64,000 nt of DNA from Pseudomonas sp. 30_B (GCF_017491605.1 NZ_JAFGYY010000012.1:72934-136933); one strand, 5' to 3'; positions 43,350-53,092 are shown, numbered from the stretch's first letter. The notes: generated by a model not told the origin, from the sequence alone. A program made the numbers and translations.

Positions 43350-44837
43350 ATGTTGCGATTTTCACCCCTCTATTCGCCGGTCCGCCGCCGCAGGCCGGTA
43401 GCCGGTCTGCGTGGCGAATTCCTGCTCGCCGGTGCGCTTGCCGCGAGCATCGCGCTGGCTTTGACCGGTTGTTCCACGTCGATGCTGAAACCGTCAGAGG
43501 AGCTGCCTTCGCGGTTCGCCGCCGCCACGGCCTCCCAGATGGAACCGGAGGCGGCGTGGTGGACGGCTTTCAATGACCCGGTACTCAGCGATCTGGTGCA
43601 GCGCGCGATGCGCGAGAACCGCGACGTGAAGATCGCCGCCGAGCGCCTGGGGGCCGCGCGGGCAGGCGAGACGATCAGCCGTTCCTGGCTGTTTCCCAGC
43701 GTGGGGCTGTCCGCCGGTGGTTCCGACCGCCGCAGCGGTTACGACTCGGCCACGCGGCAGCTCTATCCCGATACCCGGACCGCCAGTGCGGGCCTGGACG
43801 TCTCCTGGGAGCTTGACCTGAGCGGCCGGCTGCGCGCCGGCGCGGCAGCGGCCAAGGCAGACGCCCTGGCCGCCGAATACGGCGAACGTGGCGTGCGCCT
43901 GCTGGTGATGAGCGATATCGCCAGCAATTACTTCACCCTGCGCGGTGCGTTGCTGCAGGCGGAGACGCTGCGTGCCATTGCGGCGGCGCAGGACGAAACG
44001 CTACGCCTTGTTTCTGCGCGCAAGCGCGCGGGCCTGGCGTCCGATTTCGACGTCGAGCGTGCGCAGACCGAAGCGGCCTCTGCACGCGCGCAAATCCCGC
44101 CGATGGAAACCCTGGCGGCGGTGGCGCGCCATCGCATTGCGGTGCTGATCGGTGATCAGGCCTTCAATGCCGACGCCATCGTGCCATCCGCCAACGAGGC
44201 GCTCGTACCCCGGCCACAGTCCGGACAACCGGCCACGCTCCTGCAGCGTCGACCCGACGTCCTGGCGTTGATGGCGCAGCTGGATGCTGCCAATGCCCGC
44301 CGGCAGCAAGCCGCCGCCGAGTGGTTCCCGCGCCTGTTCCTGGGCGCTTCCTTCGGCAGCCAGGAGCTGGCGCTGAATGGGGTCAACCTCGGCACTGCCC
44401 GATTCACCAATGTGGCGGGCCTGCTCGCCATGCCGCTGTTCAACGCCGGTCGCACCCGCGCCATCAACGAGGTTGCCGAGAGCGGTCAGCGTGAAGCGCT
44501 GCTGCGTACCGAGGACGGAATCGCCCGCGCCCTCGAAGACGTGGAAAACGCACTTGTCGCCCTGGGGCAGGAACACCAGCGCGCAGGCTCGCTGCAGGCC
44601 GCATCGGCCACTGCCGAGGCTGCGCTGGGGCATGCCCAGTCGCTCTACAGCCGAGGGCAGATCGACCTGCTGCCGCTGCTGGACGCGCAGCGCGCTCGCC
44701 TGACAGCCCGGCTGAACGCCAACGACAGCAGCACGCGCCTGCTGCTCGACAGCGTCCAGCTCTACAAGGCGCTGGGTGGCGGCTGGCAGGTCTTCGAACC
44801 CGTGACCCCGGCCGCCAGCGGCCACCCGCTTTCCTGA
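43350..44837 (+). CDS. RND efflux outer-membrane factor, NodT/OprM-type lipoprotein
   Basis: This 495-residue protein has a lipoprotein signal with Cys41 (ALALTGCSTSM). Its mature part has the TolC-family duplicated helical layout, with signatures such as 'AALRRAMRENRDV'-like (VQRAMRENRDVKIAAERL), a mid-repeat 'RRPDVLALMAQLDAANA', and a late 'LYSRGQIDLLPLLDAQR'. It forms the outer-membrane channel of a tripartite pump. Next come an adaptor gene (28 bp gap) and a permease gene. The N-terminal region before the lipobox is unusually long and arginine-rich, so the true start may be internal. Confidence 0.9.
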   Translation: MLRFSPLYSPVRRRRPVAGLRGEFLLAGALAASIALALTGCSTSMLKPSEELPSRFAAATASQMEPEAAWWTAFNDPVLSDLVQRAMRENRDVKIAAERLGAARAGETISRSWLFPSVGLSAGGSDRRSGYDSATRQLYPDTRTASAGLDVSWELDLSGRLRAGAAAAKADALAAEYGERGVRLLVMSDIASNYFTLRGALLQAETLRAIAAAQDETLRLVSARKRAGLASDFDVERAQTEAASARAQIPPMETLAAVARHRIAVLIGDQAFNADAIVPSANEALVPRPQSGQPATLLQRRPDVLALMAQLDAANARRQQAAAEWFPRLFLGASFGSQELALNGVNLGTARFTNVAGLLAMPLFNAGRTRAINEVAESGQREALLRTEDGIARALEDVENALVALGQEHQRAGSLQAASATAEAALGHAQSLYSRGQIDLLPLLDAQRARLTARLNANDSSTRLLLDSVQLYKALGGGWQVFEPVTPAASGHPLS

Positions 44838-44865
44838 ATACCGACGCCCAGAACGAGGAATCGTC

Positions 44866-45975
44866 TTGAACAATCCACTAGTCGCAGCCGGCGCGCTGAC
44901 CGCCGCCGCGCTGCTTTGTGCATGCAGTCCCAGCCAACCGGCTGTACTGGCACCTCGGCCCGTACGCACCGTCGAACTCCATTACGACAACGCCCGCGAG
45001 AGCAATCGCTACGTCGGCACCGTGCAGTCGCGCTATGAGGTGGACCAGGCTTTCCGCGTGGGCGGCAAAGTCGTCCAGCGCAAGGTCGATGTCGGCCAAT
45101 CCGTGCAGGAAGGCGACGTGCTCGCCGTGCTGGACGACAGCGACTACCGACTGGCCGAAGAGGCATCGCAACGCGCGTGGGAAGCCAGCGTCGCGCAGGC
45201 CCGCCAGGCCGACTCCGACCGTCAGCGCCTGAGCGCGCTCAAGGCCGATGGCTCTGTCAGCGCGGCCGACGACGAGCGTGCCCGCACCAGTGCCCGGACC
45301 GCGCAGTCGAACGCCGAGGCCGAGGCGCGCCAGCTGGAGCTGGCTCGCAACCGACTCAAGTACACGGTCTTGCGTGCCTCGCGCAGCGGCGTGGTCACGA
45401 CGGTCCGTTTCGAGGTCGGGCAGGTGGTGGCCGAAGGCACGCCGGTTATCTCCATCGCCGACCCCAGCCTCCCCGAGATCGTGGTGGACGTGCCGGAAGA
45501 TCGTCTCGTGACCTTCCAGCAGTCGAGCTTCCAGGCGGCGCTGACCAGCTTGCCGGGCAAGACCTTCGCCGTCGCCTTGCGTGAACTGGCGCCGCAGGCC
45601 TCGGCGCAGACGCGGACCTACCGCGCGCGGTTGAAGCCCCTGGACATGCAGCAGCTGCCGCTCGGCGCCACCGCGACCCTGGAGGCGGCGCGCGTCATGG
45701 CCGGCACTCAGGTGGCGGCCGTGCCGGCGACGGCGCTGACGCAAAGCAGCGGGCAGCCGGCGGTGTGGGTGGTCAGGCCGACCGGCGGGGAAGCGCTGGG
45801 CACGGTCGAGCGGGTTCCCGTGGCGGTGTGGGGCTATCGCAACGAAGAGGTGCTCGTCTCCGGTCCGCCCGCGGGTGAACGGGTCGTGACGGCCGGTGTG
45901 CAGAAGATGTCGCCGGGACTCAAGGTGGCGCTGGCCAGCGGCGCCGCCGAAGACAAGGCAGTGGTTGCGCGATGA
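44866..45975 (+). CDS. RND efflux periplasmic adaptor (membrane fusion protein)
   Basis: This 369-residue adaptor starts at TTG 44866 with GAGGAA 6 nt upstream. It is a lipoprotein (lipobox LLCAC, Cys20) followed by a lipoyl-type domain split around a coiled hairpin: 'VGGKVVQRKVDVGQSVQEGD' on one side and 'RASRSGVVTTVRFEVGQVV' on the other. A beta-barrel and membrane-proximal domain complete it. It links the inner-membrane permease to the outer-membrane factor. The stop overlaps the permease start by 4 nt (ATGA). Confidence 0.93.
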   Translation: MNNPLVAAGALTAAALLCACSPSQPAVLAPRPVRTVELHYDNARESNRYVGTVQSRYEVDQAFRVGGKVVQRKVDVGQSVQEGDVLAVLDDSDYRLAEEASQRAWEASVAQARQADSDRQRLSALKADGSVSAADDERARTSARTAQSNAEAEARQLELARNRLKYTVLRASRSGVVTTVRFEVGQVVAEGTPVISIADPSLPEIVVDVPEDRLVTFQQSSFQAALTSLPGKTFAVALRELAPQASAQTRTYRARLKPLDMQQLPLGATATLEAARVMAGTQVAAVPATALTQSSGQPAVWVVRPTGGEALGTVERVPVAVWGYRNEEVLVSGPPAGERVVTAGVQKMSPGLKVALASGAAEDKAVVAR

Positions 45976-48900
45976 ACAAGTTCAATCTCACCGAGTGGAC
46001 GCTGAACAATCGCGCCATCGTTCTCTTCCTGCTCCTCGTCGTGGCCATTGCCGGCCTGTTCAGCTTCACCAGGCTGGGTCAGCTGGAGGACCCGAACTTC
46101 TCTGTCCCGTCCATGACCGCGGGTGTCGTCTGGCCGGGTGCGACCGCCCAGCAGATCCAGGACGAAGTGCTGAACCGCATGGAGAAGAAATTCGAGCAGA
46201 TCGACCACTTCGAGAAGGTGGTCACCTTCGCCCGCCAGGGCTATGGCGGCATGACGCTGACCGTGCGTGGCGGCACCTCGAAGGCGGATCAGCGCGAGGC
46301 CTGGTACCAGGCGCGCAAGAAGCTCAATGACCTGCGCCTGGAGCTGCCCGAGGGCGTCATCGGCCCGGTCGTCAACGACGAGTACGGCGACGTGTACGGG
46401 CTGATGTATGCGGTCAAGGGCGATGGTTTCGACCAGGGCGAGTTGGCCGATACGGCCGAAGACATCAAGCGCAGCCTGCTGAAGGTGCCGATGGTCAAGA
46501 AGGTCGACCTGATCGGCAAGCAGGCCAAGCGCATCCATGTGGAGTTCTCCCATGCGCGCCTTGCCGCGCTGGGCGTGACGCCGCAGGCTATCGCCGACAG
46601 CCTCAGGAGCCAGAACGCCTTGCTCCCGGCGGGCCAGATCGACACCGACGGCGACCGCGTGGTGGTGCGTGTGAGTGGCCAGTTCTCCAGCCTCGAGGAC
46701 ATCCGCAATGTGCCGATCACGGTGGGCGGGCGGGCGATCAAGCTGGGCGATTTCACCACCATCAGCCGTGGCTATGAAGACCCGCCCAGCTACACCGTAC
46801 GCCACAACGGCCAGCCGGTGCTGATGCTGGGCATCTCGATGAGCGACGACGGCAACATCGTCGAACTGGGCAAGGCAATGGACGTCGCCGTCGCCAGGAT
46901 CCAGTCCGAGCTGCCCCACGGCCTGGAGCTCGAGCGCGTGGCGGACCAGCCGACCACGGTCAAGGACGCCATCTGGGACTTCGAGCGCTCGCTGATGGAA
47001 GCGCTGATCATCGTCATCGCCGTCAGCTTCGCCAGCCTGGGCTGGCGTACCGGCATCGTGGTCGCCACCTCGGTGCCGCTGGTACTGGGCGGTGTCGCGT
47101 TGCTGATGCTGGCGATGGGCTGGAACCTGGAGCGTATCTCCCTGGGTTCGCTGATCATCGCGCTGGGCCTGCTGGTGGACGACGCGATCATCGCCATCGA
47201 AATGATGGTGGTGAAGATGGAGGCCGGCTGGGACCGGGTGAGGGCAGCGGGCTTCTCCTATCAGTCCACCGCCATGCCACGGCTGACCGGCGCGCTGATC
47301 ACCGCGGCGGGCTTCATGCCCATCGGCCTGTCTAAGTCGACCACGGGCGAGTATGCCGGCGGCATCTTCTGGATCGTCGGCGCCGCCGTGCTGTTGTCCT
47401 GGATCTGCTCGGGCATTTTCACGCCCTACCTCGCGGTGAAGATGCTGCCGCAGAATTTCGCTCACCAGCAGCATGCCGGCGATCCCTACGACACGCGATT
47501 CTTCCGCGCGCTGCGCGGCCTGATCGACCTGGCCATCGCGCGGCGCTGGCGGGTCATCGGGGTGACTTTCGGCGCCCTGGCACTGGCGCTGGCGGGCATG
47601 AAGTTCGTGCCCCAGCAATTCTTCCCCAGCAGTTCGCGGCCCGAGCTGGTCATCGACCTGCGCATGAAGGAGGGCGCCTCGTTCGCCGCCACGGCCGAGC
47701 AGGTGAAACGCCTGGAAGCGGTGCTGGCCAAGGACGAGGACGTCAACTTCTATACGGCCTACACCGGCGCCGGCGCCCCGCGTTTCTACCTGGCGCTCAA
47801 TCCCGAGCTGCCCAACCCGGCCTTCGCCCAGTTCGTCGTCATGACGAAGGACCTGCAGGCCCGGGAGCGCGTGCGTTCCCGTCTGCTGGGCCTGGTGGAT
47901 CAACAGTTCCCGCAGGCCTGGGTGCGCGTCACCCGGCTTGAGCTGGGCCCGCCGGTGGGCTTCCCGGTGCAGTTCCGCATCGTCGGCGCCGACACCCAGG
48001 TGGTGCGCCGCATCGCCGGCGAAGTGCAGAAGGTGGTGGCCTCGAGTCCGAAGGTGCGTGATGTCCAGCTCGACTGGAACGACCCGGTGCGCGCCCTGAA
48101 GGTGGTGCTGGACCAGGACAAGGCCCGCGCGCTGGGGCTCACCCCGGCCGATGTGTCGCTGGCGACCCAGACCCTGATGAACGGCGCCACCCTGTCGCAC
48201 CTGCGCGAGCACGAGGACCTCACCGACATCGTCGCCCGCGCGGTGCCCGAGGAACGCCTCAACCTGGAGACGCTGAAGGACATCAACCTCTACACGCGTA
48301 ACGGGACGGTCGTACCGTTGTCGGAAGTGGCGCAGATTCGCTACGAACTCGAAGAGCCGGTGCTCTGGCGTCGCAACCGTGACATGGCGATCACCGTGCG
48401 CGCCGACGTGAAAGATGGCGAGCAGGGCGTATCGGCAACCCAGGAAATCCGGCCGCTGCTCAAGGACATCGAGGCGAAGCTGCCTTCGGGCTATCGCATC
48501 GACGTGGGTGGCGCCGTGGAGGAGAGCGACAAGGCCAACCAGGCGCTACTCGCCGTGGCGCCGCTGATGCTGCTGACCATCCTGATGCTGCTGATGCTGC
48601 AATTGAAAAGCTTCTCGCGCATGGCGATGGTGGTTCTCACCGCCCCGCTGGGGCTGATCGGCGTGGTGCCGGCCCTGCTGGCATTCCAGGCGCCGCTGGG
48701 CTTCGTCGCGATCCTGGGCATCATCGCCCTGGGCGGCATGATCATGCGCAACGCCGTGATCCTGATCGACCAGGTGCAGATCGAGATCGCCGAAGGCCGT
48801 GATCCGTGGAATGCGGTGCTCGATGCAGCGATTCACCGGACCCGCCCGGTGATGCTGACCGCCCTGGCGACTGTCCTGGCGATGATTCCACTGACGCGCA

Positions 48901-49067
48901 GCGTGTTCTGGGGGCCGATGGCGATCGCGATCATGGGTGGCCTCACCGTGGCGACGCTGCTGACCATCTTCTTCGTGCCGGCGCTGTACGCCGCGTGGTA
49001 CAGGGTCCGCCGCGTACCGGTGCCCGGTACCCGGGAGGAAATTGGCGTCACCGGCATTGTGAACTGA
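45972..49067 (+). CDS. RND efflux permease (HAE1 family)
   Basis: This 1031-residue proton-driven pump has the RND layout: transmembrane helix 1 near residues 13-30, a large periplasmic loop, helices 2-6 (about residues 335-480), a second loop, and helices 8-12 at the end. The proton-relay pair Asp403-Asp404 (LVDDAIIAIEMM) is present. The early 'VNDEYGDVYGLMYAV' resembles TriC-like members. It exports hydrophobic compounds or drugs together with the two upstream proteins. No regulator gene is linked directly. The substrate is unknown. Confidence 0.94.
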   Translation: MNKFNLTEWTLNNRAIVLFLLLVVAIAGLFSFTRLGQLEDPNFSVPSMTAGVVWPGATAQQIQDEVLNRMEKKFEQIDHFEKVVTFARQGYGGMTLTVRGGTSKADQREAWYQARKKLNDLRLELPEGVIGPVVNDEYGDVYGLMYAVKGDGFDQGELADTAEDIKRSLLKVPMVKKVDLIGKQAKRIHVEFSHARLAALGVTPQAIADSLRSQNALLPAGQIDTDGDRVVVRVSGQFSSLEDIRNVPITVGGRAIKLGDFTTISRGYEDPPSYTVRHNGQPVLMLGISMSDDGNIVELGKAMDVAVARIQSELPHGLELERVADQPTTVKDAIWDFERSLMEALIIVIAVSFASLGWRTGIVVATSVPLVLGGVALLMLAMGWNLERISLGSLIIALGLLVDDAIIAIEMMVVKMEAGWDRVRAAGFSYQSTAMPRLTGALITAAGFMPIGLSKSTTGEYAGGIFWIVGAAVLLSWICSGIFTPYLAVKMLPQNFAHQQHAGDPYDTRFFRALRGLIDLAIARRWRVIGVTFGALALALAGMKFVPQQFFPSSSRPELVIDLRMKEGASFAATAEQVKRLEAVLAKDEDVNFYTAYTGAGAPRFYLALNPELPNPAFAQFVVMTKDLQARERVRSRLLGLVDQQFPQAWVRVTRLELGPPVGFPVQFRIVGADTQVVRRIAGEVQKVVASSPKVRDVQLDWNDPVRALKVVLDQDKARALGLTPADVSLATQTLMNGATLSHLREHEDLTDIVARAVPEERLNLETLKDINLYTRNGTVVPLSEVAQIRYELEEPVLWRRNRDMAITVRADVKDGEQGVSATQEIRPLLKDIEAKLPSGYRIDVGGAVEESDKANQALLAVAPLMLLTILMLLMLQLKSFSRMAMVVLTAPLGLIGVVPALLAFQAPLGFVAILGIIALGGMIMRNAVILIDQVQIEIAEGRDPWNAVLDAAIHRTRPVMLTALATVLAMIPLTRSVFWGPMAIAIMGGLTVATLLTIFFVPALYAAWYRVRRVPVPGTREEIGVTGIVN

Positions 49068-49110
49068 AAGCGCAGTATGAGATCGATCTGCCTCCCTGGT
49101 GGTCGCGGAG

Positions 49111-49140
49111 ACGAAAGAAGCGCGCCCATTCAGGGCGCGC
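49111..49140 (-). terminator. Terminator hairpin between RND permease and LLM oxidoreductase
   Basis: GCGCGCCC (49120-49127) and GGGCGCGC (49133-49140) form an 8-bp stem with a 5-base loop. On the minus strand it is followed by TTCTTTC, so it serves the minus-strand flavin oxidoreductase gene, 5 bp after its stop; the plus side has no T-run. Confidence 0.7.
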
Positions 49141-49144
49141 ACTG

Positions 49145-50518
49145 TCATTCAAAGCGGAAGGAAGCGCCGTAAGCGCTCTGTGGCAGGCGATCGCTGCGAT
49201 CGACACGCAGGCGGGAACGGAAGGTCCCGCTTTGCGCTTGGGTGCGATAGAGGCCGCGCTTCTGCAGTTCGGGGATCACCAGCTCGGCGAAGTCGTCGAA
49301 GGTGCCGGGACTGACCAACGGATTGAGCATGTAGCCGCTCGTGCCGGAGAGGCGGGCGTGTTCTTCGATGCGGTCGGCCACCTGCTCCGGCGTGCCCACC
49401 AGGATCAGGTCGGTGCCACGGGTCACCTGGGCGAAGCGCTTGCGCACATCGCCGGCGGTGAGCGGCTGGCCGCTGCCGTCCGGGCGCATGACATAGGACG
49501 TCAGCCCCTGGGTCTCGGTGGTCAGCGGCTCGTTGTCGGCGTAGCGGTCGAGATCGATGCCGGTGTCCCCGGCATAGCTCACCAACTGCGCCTGCAGGTG
49601 ATAGTTGCTCTGCAGCTGGTCGTACTTCTTCTGCGCCTCGATGGCCGTGCGGGCGGTGACGATGCGCAGCACCGTGAGCGATTTGATGTCGTCCTGGGTA
49701 CGGCCACGGGCCTCGGCCTGGGACCAGATGTCCTCGAGACCGGCGCGGATTTCTTCCGGACGCGACTTGGCGATGAAGATCAGTTCGGCATGCTTGGCGG
49801 CGAAGGCGCGGCCGCGCTCGGACCAGCCTGCCTGGATCAGCACCGGCGTGCGCTGGGGGGAGGGGGCGCAGAGATGCGCGCCCTGCACCCGGTAGTGCTC
49901 GCCGTGGTGCTCGATGGGGCGAACGCGGTCGCCACGGGCATAGGTCTGCCCGTGCTTGTCGGCCACCAGGGCGTCATCCGCCCAGCTGCCTTCCCAGAGC
50001 TTGTACACCACATCGAGGAACTCCTCGGCGCGGGCGTAGCGGTCGCCATGGCGGATCATCTCATCGAGTCCGAAGTTGCGCGCCGCGCTGCTCAGGTAGG
50101 AGGTGACGACGTTCCAGCCGACGCGGCCGTTGCTCAGGTGGTCGAGGGTGCTCAGGCGCCGGGCGTGGCTGAACGGGTGTTCGTAGGTGGTGCTGATGGT
50201 CACGCCGAAGGCCAGGCGTTCGGTTACCGCCGCGAGCGCTGGGAGATGCAGCAGCGGGTCGTTGGCCGGTGCCTCGACCGCCCACTTCAGCGCGGCCTCA
50301 TGGGAGCCGCCATAAACGTCATACAGACCGAGCACGTCGGCGAAGAACAGCATGTCGAGGTTGGCCTGCTCGGCACTGCGGGCCAGATCGGTCCAGTAGC
50401 CGAGGGTGTTGATGCGCAGGCGCTCGTCGGCCGGGTGGGTCCAGAGGCTGGGCGCGCCGCCGCAGCCGACGCTGGCTTGTTCATAGAGGGCGAAGAGCAG
50501 GGGTTTGGGGTCGGACAT
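49145..50518 (-). CDS. LLM-class flavin-dependent monooxygenase (NtaA/SnaA/DszA-like)
   Basis: This 457-residue protein has the luciferase-like (bacterial-type) TIM-barrel features of the NtaA/SnaA/SoxA subfamily: 'WTDLARSAEQANLDMLFFADVLG', 'TERLAFGVTISTTYEHPF', 'SNGRVGWNVVTSYLSSAARNFG', and 'QRTPVLIQAGWSERGRAFAAKHAE' in separated stretches. It uses reduced FMN from a separate reductase to oxygenate sulfur- or nitrogen-containing organics. Neighbouring ABC permease and binding-protein genes suggest it acts on the imported compound. No flavin reductase gene is present nearby. Confidence 0.88.
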   Translation of the reverse strand: MSDPKPLLFALYEQASVGCGGAPSLWTHPADERLRINTLGYWTDLARSAEQANLDMLFFADVLGLYDVYGGSHEAALKWAVEAPANDPLLHLPALAAVTERLAFGVTISTTYEHPFSHARRLSTLDHLSNGRVGWNVVTSYLSSAARNFGLDEMIRHGDRYARAEEFLDVVYKLWEGSWADDALVADKHGQTYARGDRVRPIEHHGEHYRVQGAHLCAPSPQRTPVLIQAGWSERGRAFAAKHAELIFIAKSRPEEIRAGLEDIWSQAEARGRTQDDIKSLTVLRIVTARTAIEAQKKYDQLQSNYHLQAQLVSYAGDTGIDLDRYADNEPLTTETQGLTSYVMRPDGSGQPLTAGDVRKRFAQVTRGTDLILVGTPEQVADRIEEHARLSGTSGYMLNPLVSPGTFDDFAELVIPELQKRGLYRTQAQSGTFRSRLRVDRSDRLPQSAYGASFRFE

Positions 50519-50561
50519 CCGGATTTCCTGGAGAATGATGGTCGGAGGCGCGCGCGTGTAT

Positions 50562-51401
50562 TCAGCGGCGAGTGTCGTAGGCCCGGCCGTAATGGCGCTC
50601 CAGCCGGGCCTGGATCAGCTCCAGTCCGATGGACATCAGCCAGTAGAGCAGGGCGGCGGCACTGAGCATTTCGATGTAGCGGTAGGAGGCGCGGCCGTAG
50701 GACTGGGCGAGGAACATCACCTCCCAGACCCCCATCACCGAGACCAGCGACGAATCCTTGAGCATCGAGATGAACTGGTTGGTGGTCGGCGGAATGATGG
50801 TACGCATGGCCTGCGGCAGGACGATGCGCCAGAAGGTCAGGGTGCGGTTCATGCCCAGCGCCGCCGCGGCTTCGCGTTGCCCCTGCGGCACGCCGATGAT
50901 GCCTGCGCGGAAGATTTCGCTCAGGTAAGCGCCGTAGTTGAGCGACAGCGCCAGGATGCCCGCGCTGATGGCACCTGGAACCACGCCCAGCTGCGGCAGG
51001 CCCAGGTAGATCAGCAGGATCTGGATCAGCAGCGGCGTCCTGCGGAAGAAGGACGCGTAGAAGCTGGCCACGCCGAAGGCGACGGCGCTGCTCGACATCC
51101 GGCCCAACGCCGTTACGAAACCCAGCAGCAACGAGACCCAGATCGAGCAGAAGCTGAGGAACAGCGTCAGCGCCGCCCCCTGCAGGAAGCCGTTGGGCGC
51201 GAGGTTGATGCCCACCAGGTTGCGCCACTTGTCGAGGATGATTGCCAGCTTCAGGTCGAAGCTGAGGAAAAACGCCACGCACAGGAGCAGCATGACCGCC
51301 CAGGTCAGGTACAGCCGGGTACGGAAGCCGAACAGGCGCGCCAGCAGGGGCTCTGCCGGCGCGTCGCGCAGTCTGGAGGGGGGATTCTGGAACGCGCTCA
51401 T
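50562..51401 (-). CDS. ABC transporter permease, polar amino acid (HisM/GlnP) type
   Basis: This 279-residue permease has about five membrane spans and the family motif 'EIFRAGIIGVPQGQREAAAALGMNRT', the loop that contacts the ATPase. The ATG at 51401 overlaps the stop of the binding-protein gene by 4 nt (ATGA). The N-terminal hydrophobic segment (YLTWAVMLLLCVAFFLSF) and a second long loop precede the core domain. It imports a small polar solute with the binding protein at 51398-52216. The ATPase gene that should complete the transporter is missing from this cluster. Confidence 0.88.
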   Translation of the reverse strand: MSAFQNPPSRLRDAPAEPLLARLFGFRTRLYLTWAVMLLLCVAFFLSFDLKLAIILDKWRNLVGINLAPNGFLQGAALTLFLSFCSIWVSLLLGFVTALGRMSSSAVAFGVASFYASFFRRTPLLIQILLIYLGLPQLGVVPGAISAGILALSLNYGAYLSEIFRAGIIGVPQGQREAAAALGMNRTLTFWRIVLPQAMRTIIPPTTNQFISMLKDSSLVSVMGVWEVMFLAQSYGRASYRYIEMLSAAALLYWLMSIGLELIQARLERHYGRAYDTRR

Positions 51402-52216
51402 CGGGTGATGTCTGAACCGATCCATTTATTCGAGATGCGGGCGAGCGTGCCGTCCTGGCGCAGCTGGCCGATGATCTCGGTGATCTTGGCGTTCCACTGC
51501 GGGTCGCCTTTCTCGATGGCCACCACGTTGGGCTCGCCATAGAGCGGCTGGCCGACGATCTTGAAGCGTGGGTCCTGGGCGATTCGTTCGCGTGCCGTCA
51601 CCAGGTTGGTGACCATGGCGTCCAGGCGCACGCCGCTACCCAGGGCGAGGTCCTGGAAGGCGACGGTCTCGTTGTCGTAAGGCGCGATCTCGACCTGCTC
51701 GAAGGGGTAGCTCAGCGGCTTGTCTTCCGCGCCCTCGATGACCAGGTCCTTGCGCAGGTAACTCTCGTAGGTCGAAGCGCTGATCACGCCGACTTTCTTG
51801 CCGTCCAGATCCTTGGCCGAGGCAATGCGCGAGTCCTTGGCATTGACCACGATCACCGCCGGCGACTCGTAGTACTTCACCGGGAAATCGAAGACCTGGG
51901 CGCGCGCCTGGCTGGGGGTCATGGAGCAGACGCAGACGTCGTATCGACCGCTCCAGTGGCCGGCGGCGATCACGTCCCAGGACGGCGTTTCCAGACGTAG
52001 CTTGACGCCCAGGCGCTCCGCCACGGCCTTGGCGATGTCGACGTCGAAGCCATCGAGCTGGTTCTGGGCATTGAGGAAGGAAAACGGCGGGTAGTTTTCC
52101 ATCAGCACGCCCACCAGTTCACCCTGGTGCTGGACTCGATCGAGAGTAGTGCCGGCGAAGGCGGATGCGCAGCTGGCGGCCAGCGCCAGGCCGATAACGG
52201 GGAGGGAGAGTTTCAA
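51398..52216 (-). CDS. ABC transporter periplasmic substrate-binding protein (family 3)
   Basis: This 272-residue protein has a signal peptide up to ASAFAG near residue 22 and the family 3 pattern: 'GVLMENYPPFSF', 'LDGFDVDIAKAVAERLG', and 'DVCVCSMTPSQARAQVFDFPVKYY'. It would bind an amino acid or similar small solute in the periplasm and deliver it to the adjacent permease. The first gene of the permease-monooxygenase group, it is preceded by an A/T-rich promoter-like region (52217-52300). The ligand cannot be told from sequence. Confidence 0.88.
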   Translation of the reverse strand: MKLSLPVIGLALAASCASAFAGTTLDRVQHQGELVGVLMENYPPFSFLNAQNQLDGFDVDIAKAVAERLGVKLRLETPSWDVIAAGHWSGRYDVCVCSMTPSQARAQVFDFPVKYYESPAVIVVNAKDSRIASAKDLDGKKVGVISASTYESYLRKDLVIEGAEDKPLSYPFEQVEIAPYDNETVAFQDLALGSGVRLDAMVTNLVTARERIAQDPRFKIVGQPLYGEPNVVAIEKGDPQWNAKITEIIGQLRQDGTLARISNKWIGSDITR

Positions 52217-52480
52217 AACGGGCTCCGGAATGGACGGGGATCGATAAAGATTAAAACGACATAAGAAATATTTTTCTAATATCGTTGTGGAATTTATCGC
52301 TCCATTCGAGCTATATCGTTTTCGTCATGAACGGGGTGGAGAGCTCAGTTGGCGCGCCCCTGAGAAGGAGGGACCTTTCGCTGGGACACCCCGTGTGCGC
52401 AAGGTAAAGGCTCGCAAAAGCCAGGCGCTGGCGAGAGGGGAAATCGGCGTGGTCGAGCCCAGCCCGAACCACGCCATTGC

Positions 52481-53089
52481 TCAGGCAATCGGATAACGCT
52501 TGAACAGATCGGTCCGTTCCAGGCGGTCCGCATGGATCTTGATGGCCGGGAAATCGCCGGCCTTGACCACGTCGGGCAGCATCAACTGCATGAATGACCA
52601 GGCCACTGCACAAGTGACCTCGGCCTGGTCGGGGCGCTCACCTTGCGGCGGTTGTGCCGCCAACTGCTTGTCCAGCTCAGCGCAAGCCGCCAGCAACTGC
52701 CGGGTAACGCGCTCGACCCAGGGCTGATGAAGCTTTTCCGCCGGACGAAGCTTGTGCTCATAGACGATCTGCACGGTTTTCTCGCATGCCGCCAACGCCA
52801 GGCCCAACGTACGCAAGGCACTGGCCAATGCCTGCGGTTGGCTTGGCAACAGTTTCCTGTCGGGTGTGCTGAGGGCCTCGAAATAATCGATGATCAGCGT
52901 CGAGTCCATCAGCACCGAGCCGTCATCGAGCAGCAGGGTCGGGGCCTTGACCACCGGGTTGATTCGGGAAAATTCCTCGAAGGTGCGGAACACCGACAAC
53001 GGGTCATGTTCGAACTCGATGCCCATAAGGTCCAGGGATATGGCCACCCGGCGAACGTAAGGTGAATCCAGCATGCCAATGAGCTTCAT
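52481..53089 (-). CDS. Glutathione S-transferase
   Basis: This 202-residue cytosolic GST has an N-terminal thioredoxin-like half with 'DSPYVRRVAISLDLMGIEFEHD' and the cis-proline/SNAIL-like segment 'VVKAPTLLLDDGSVLMDSTLIIDYFE', followed by an all-helical half with 'AEVTCAVAWSFMQ'. It conjugates or reduces electrophiles with glutathione. It is the second gene of a two-gene unit with the DUF2917 protein (3-bp gap), and the unit is divergent from a LysR regulator gene. Confidence 0.9.
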   Translation of the reverse strand: MKLIGMLDSPYVRRVAISLDLMGIEFEHDPLSVFRTFEEFSRINPVVKAPTLLLDDGSVLMDSTLIIDYFEALSTPDRKLLPSQPQALASALRTLGLALAACEKTVQIVYEHKLRPAEKLHQPWVERVTRQLLAACAELDKQLAAQPPQGERPDQAEVTCAVAWSFMQLMLPDVVKAGDFPAIKIHADRLERTDLFKRYPIA

Positions 53090-53092
53090 CCA

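Noticed and set aside
45834..48212. 792-codon minus-strand frame
   Set aside because: Antisense shadow of the RND permease.
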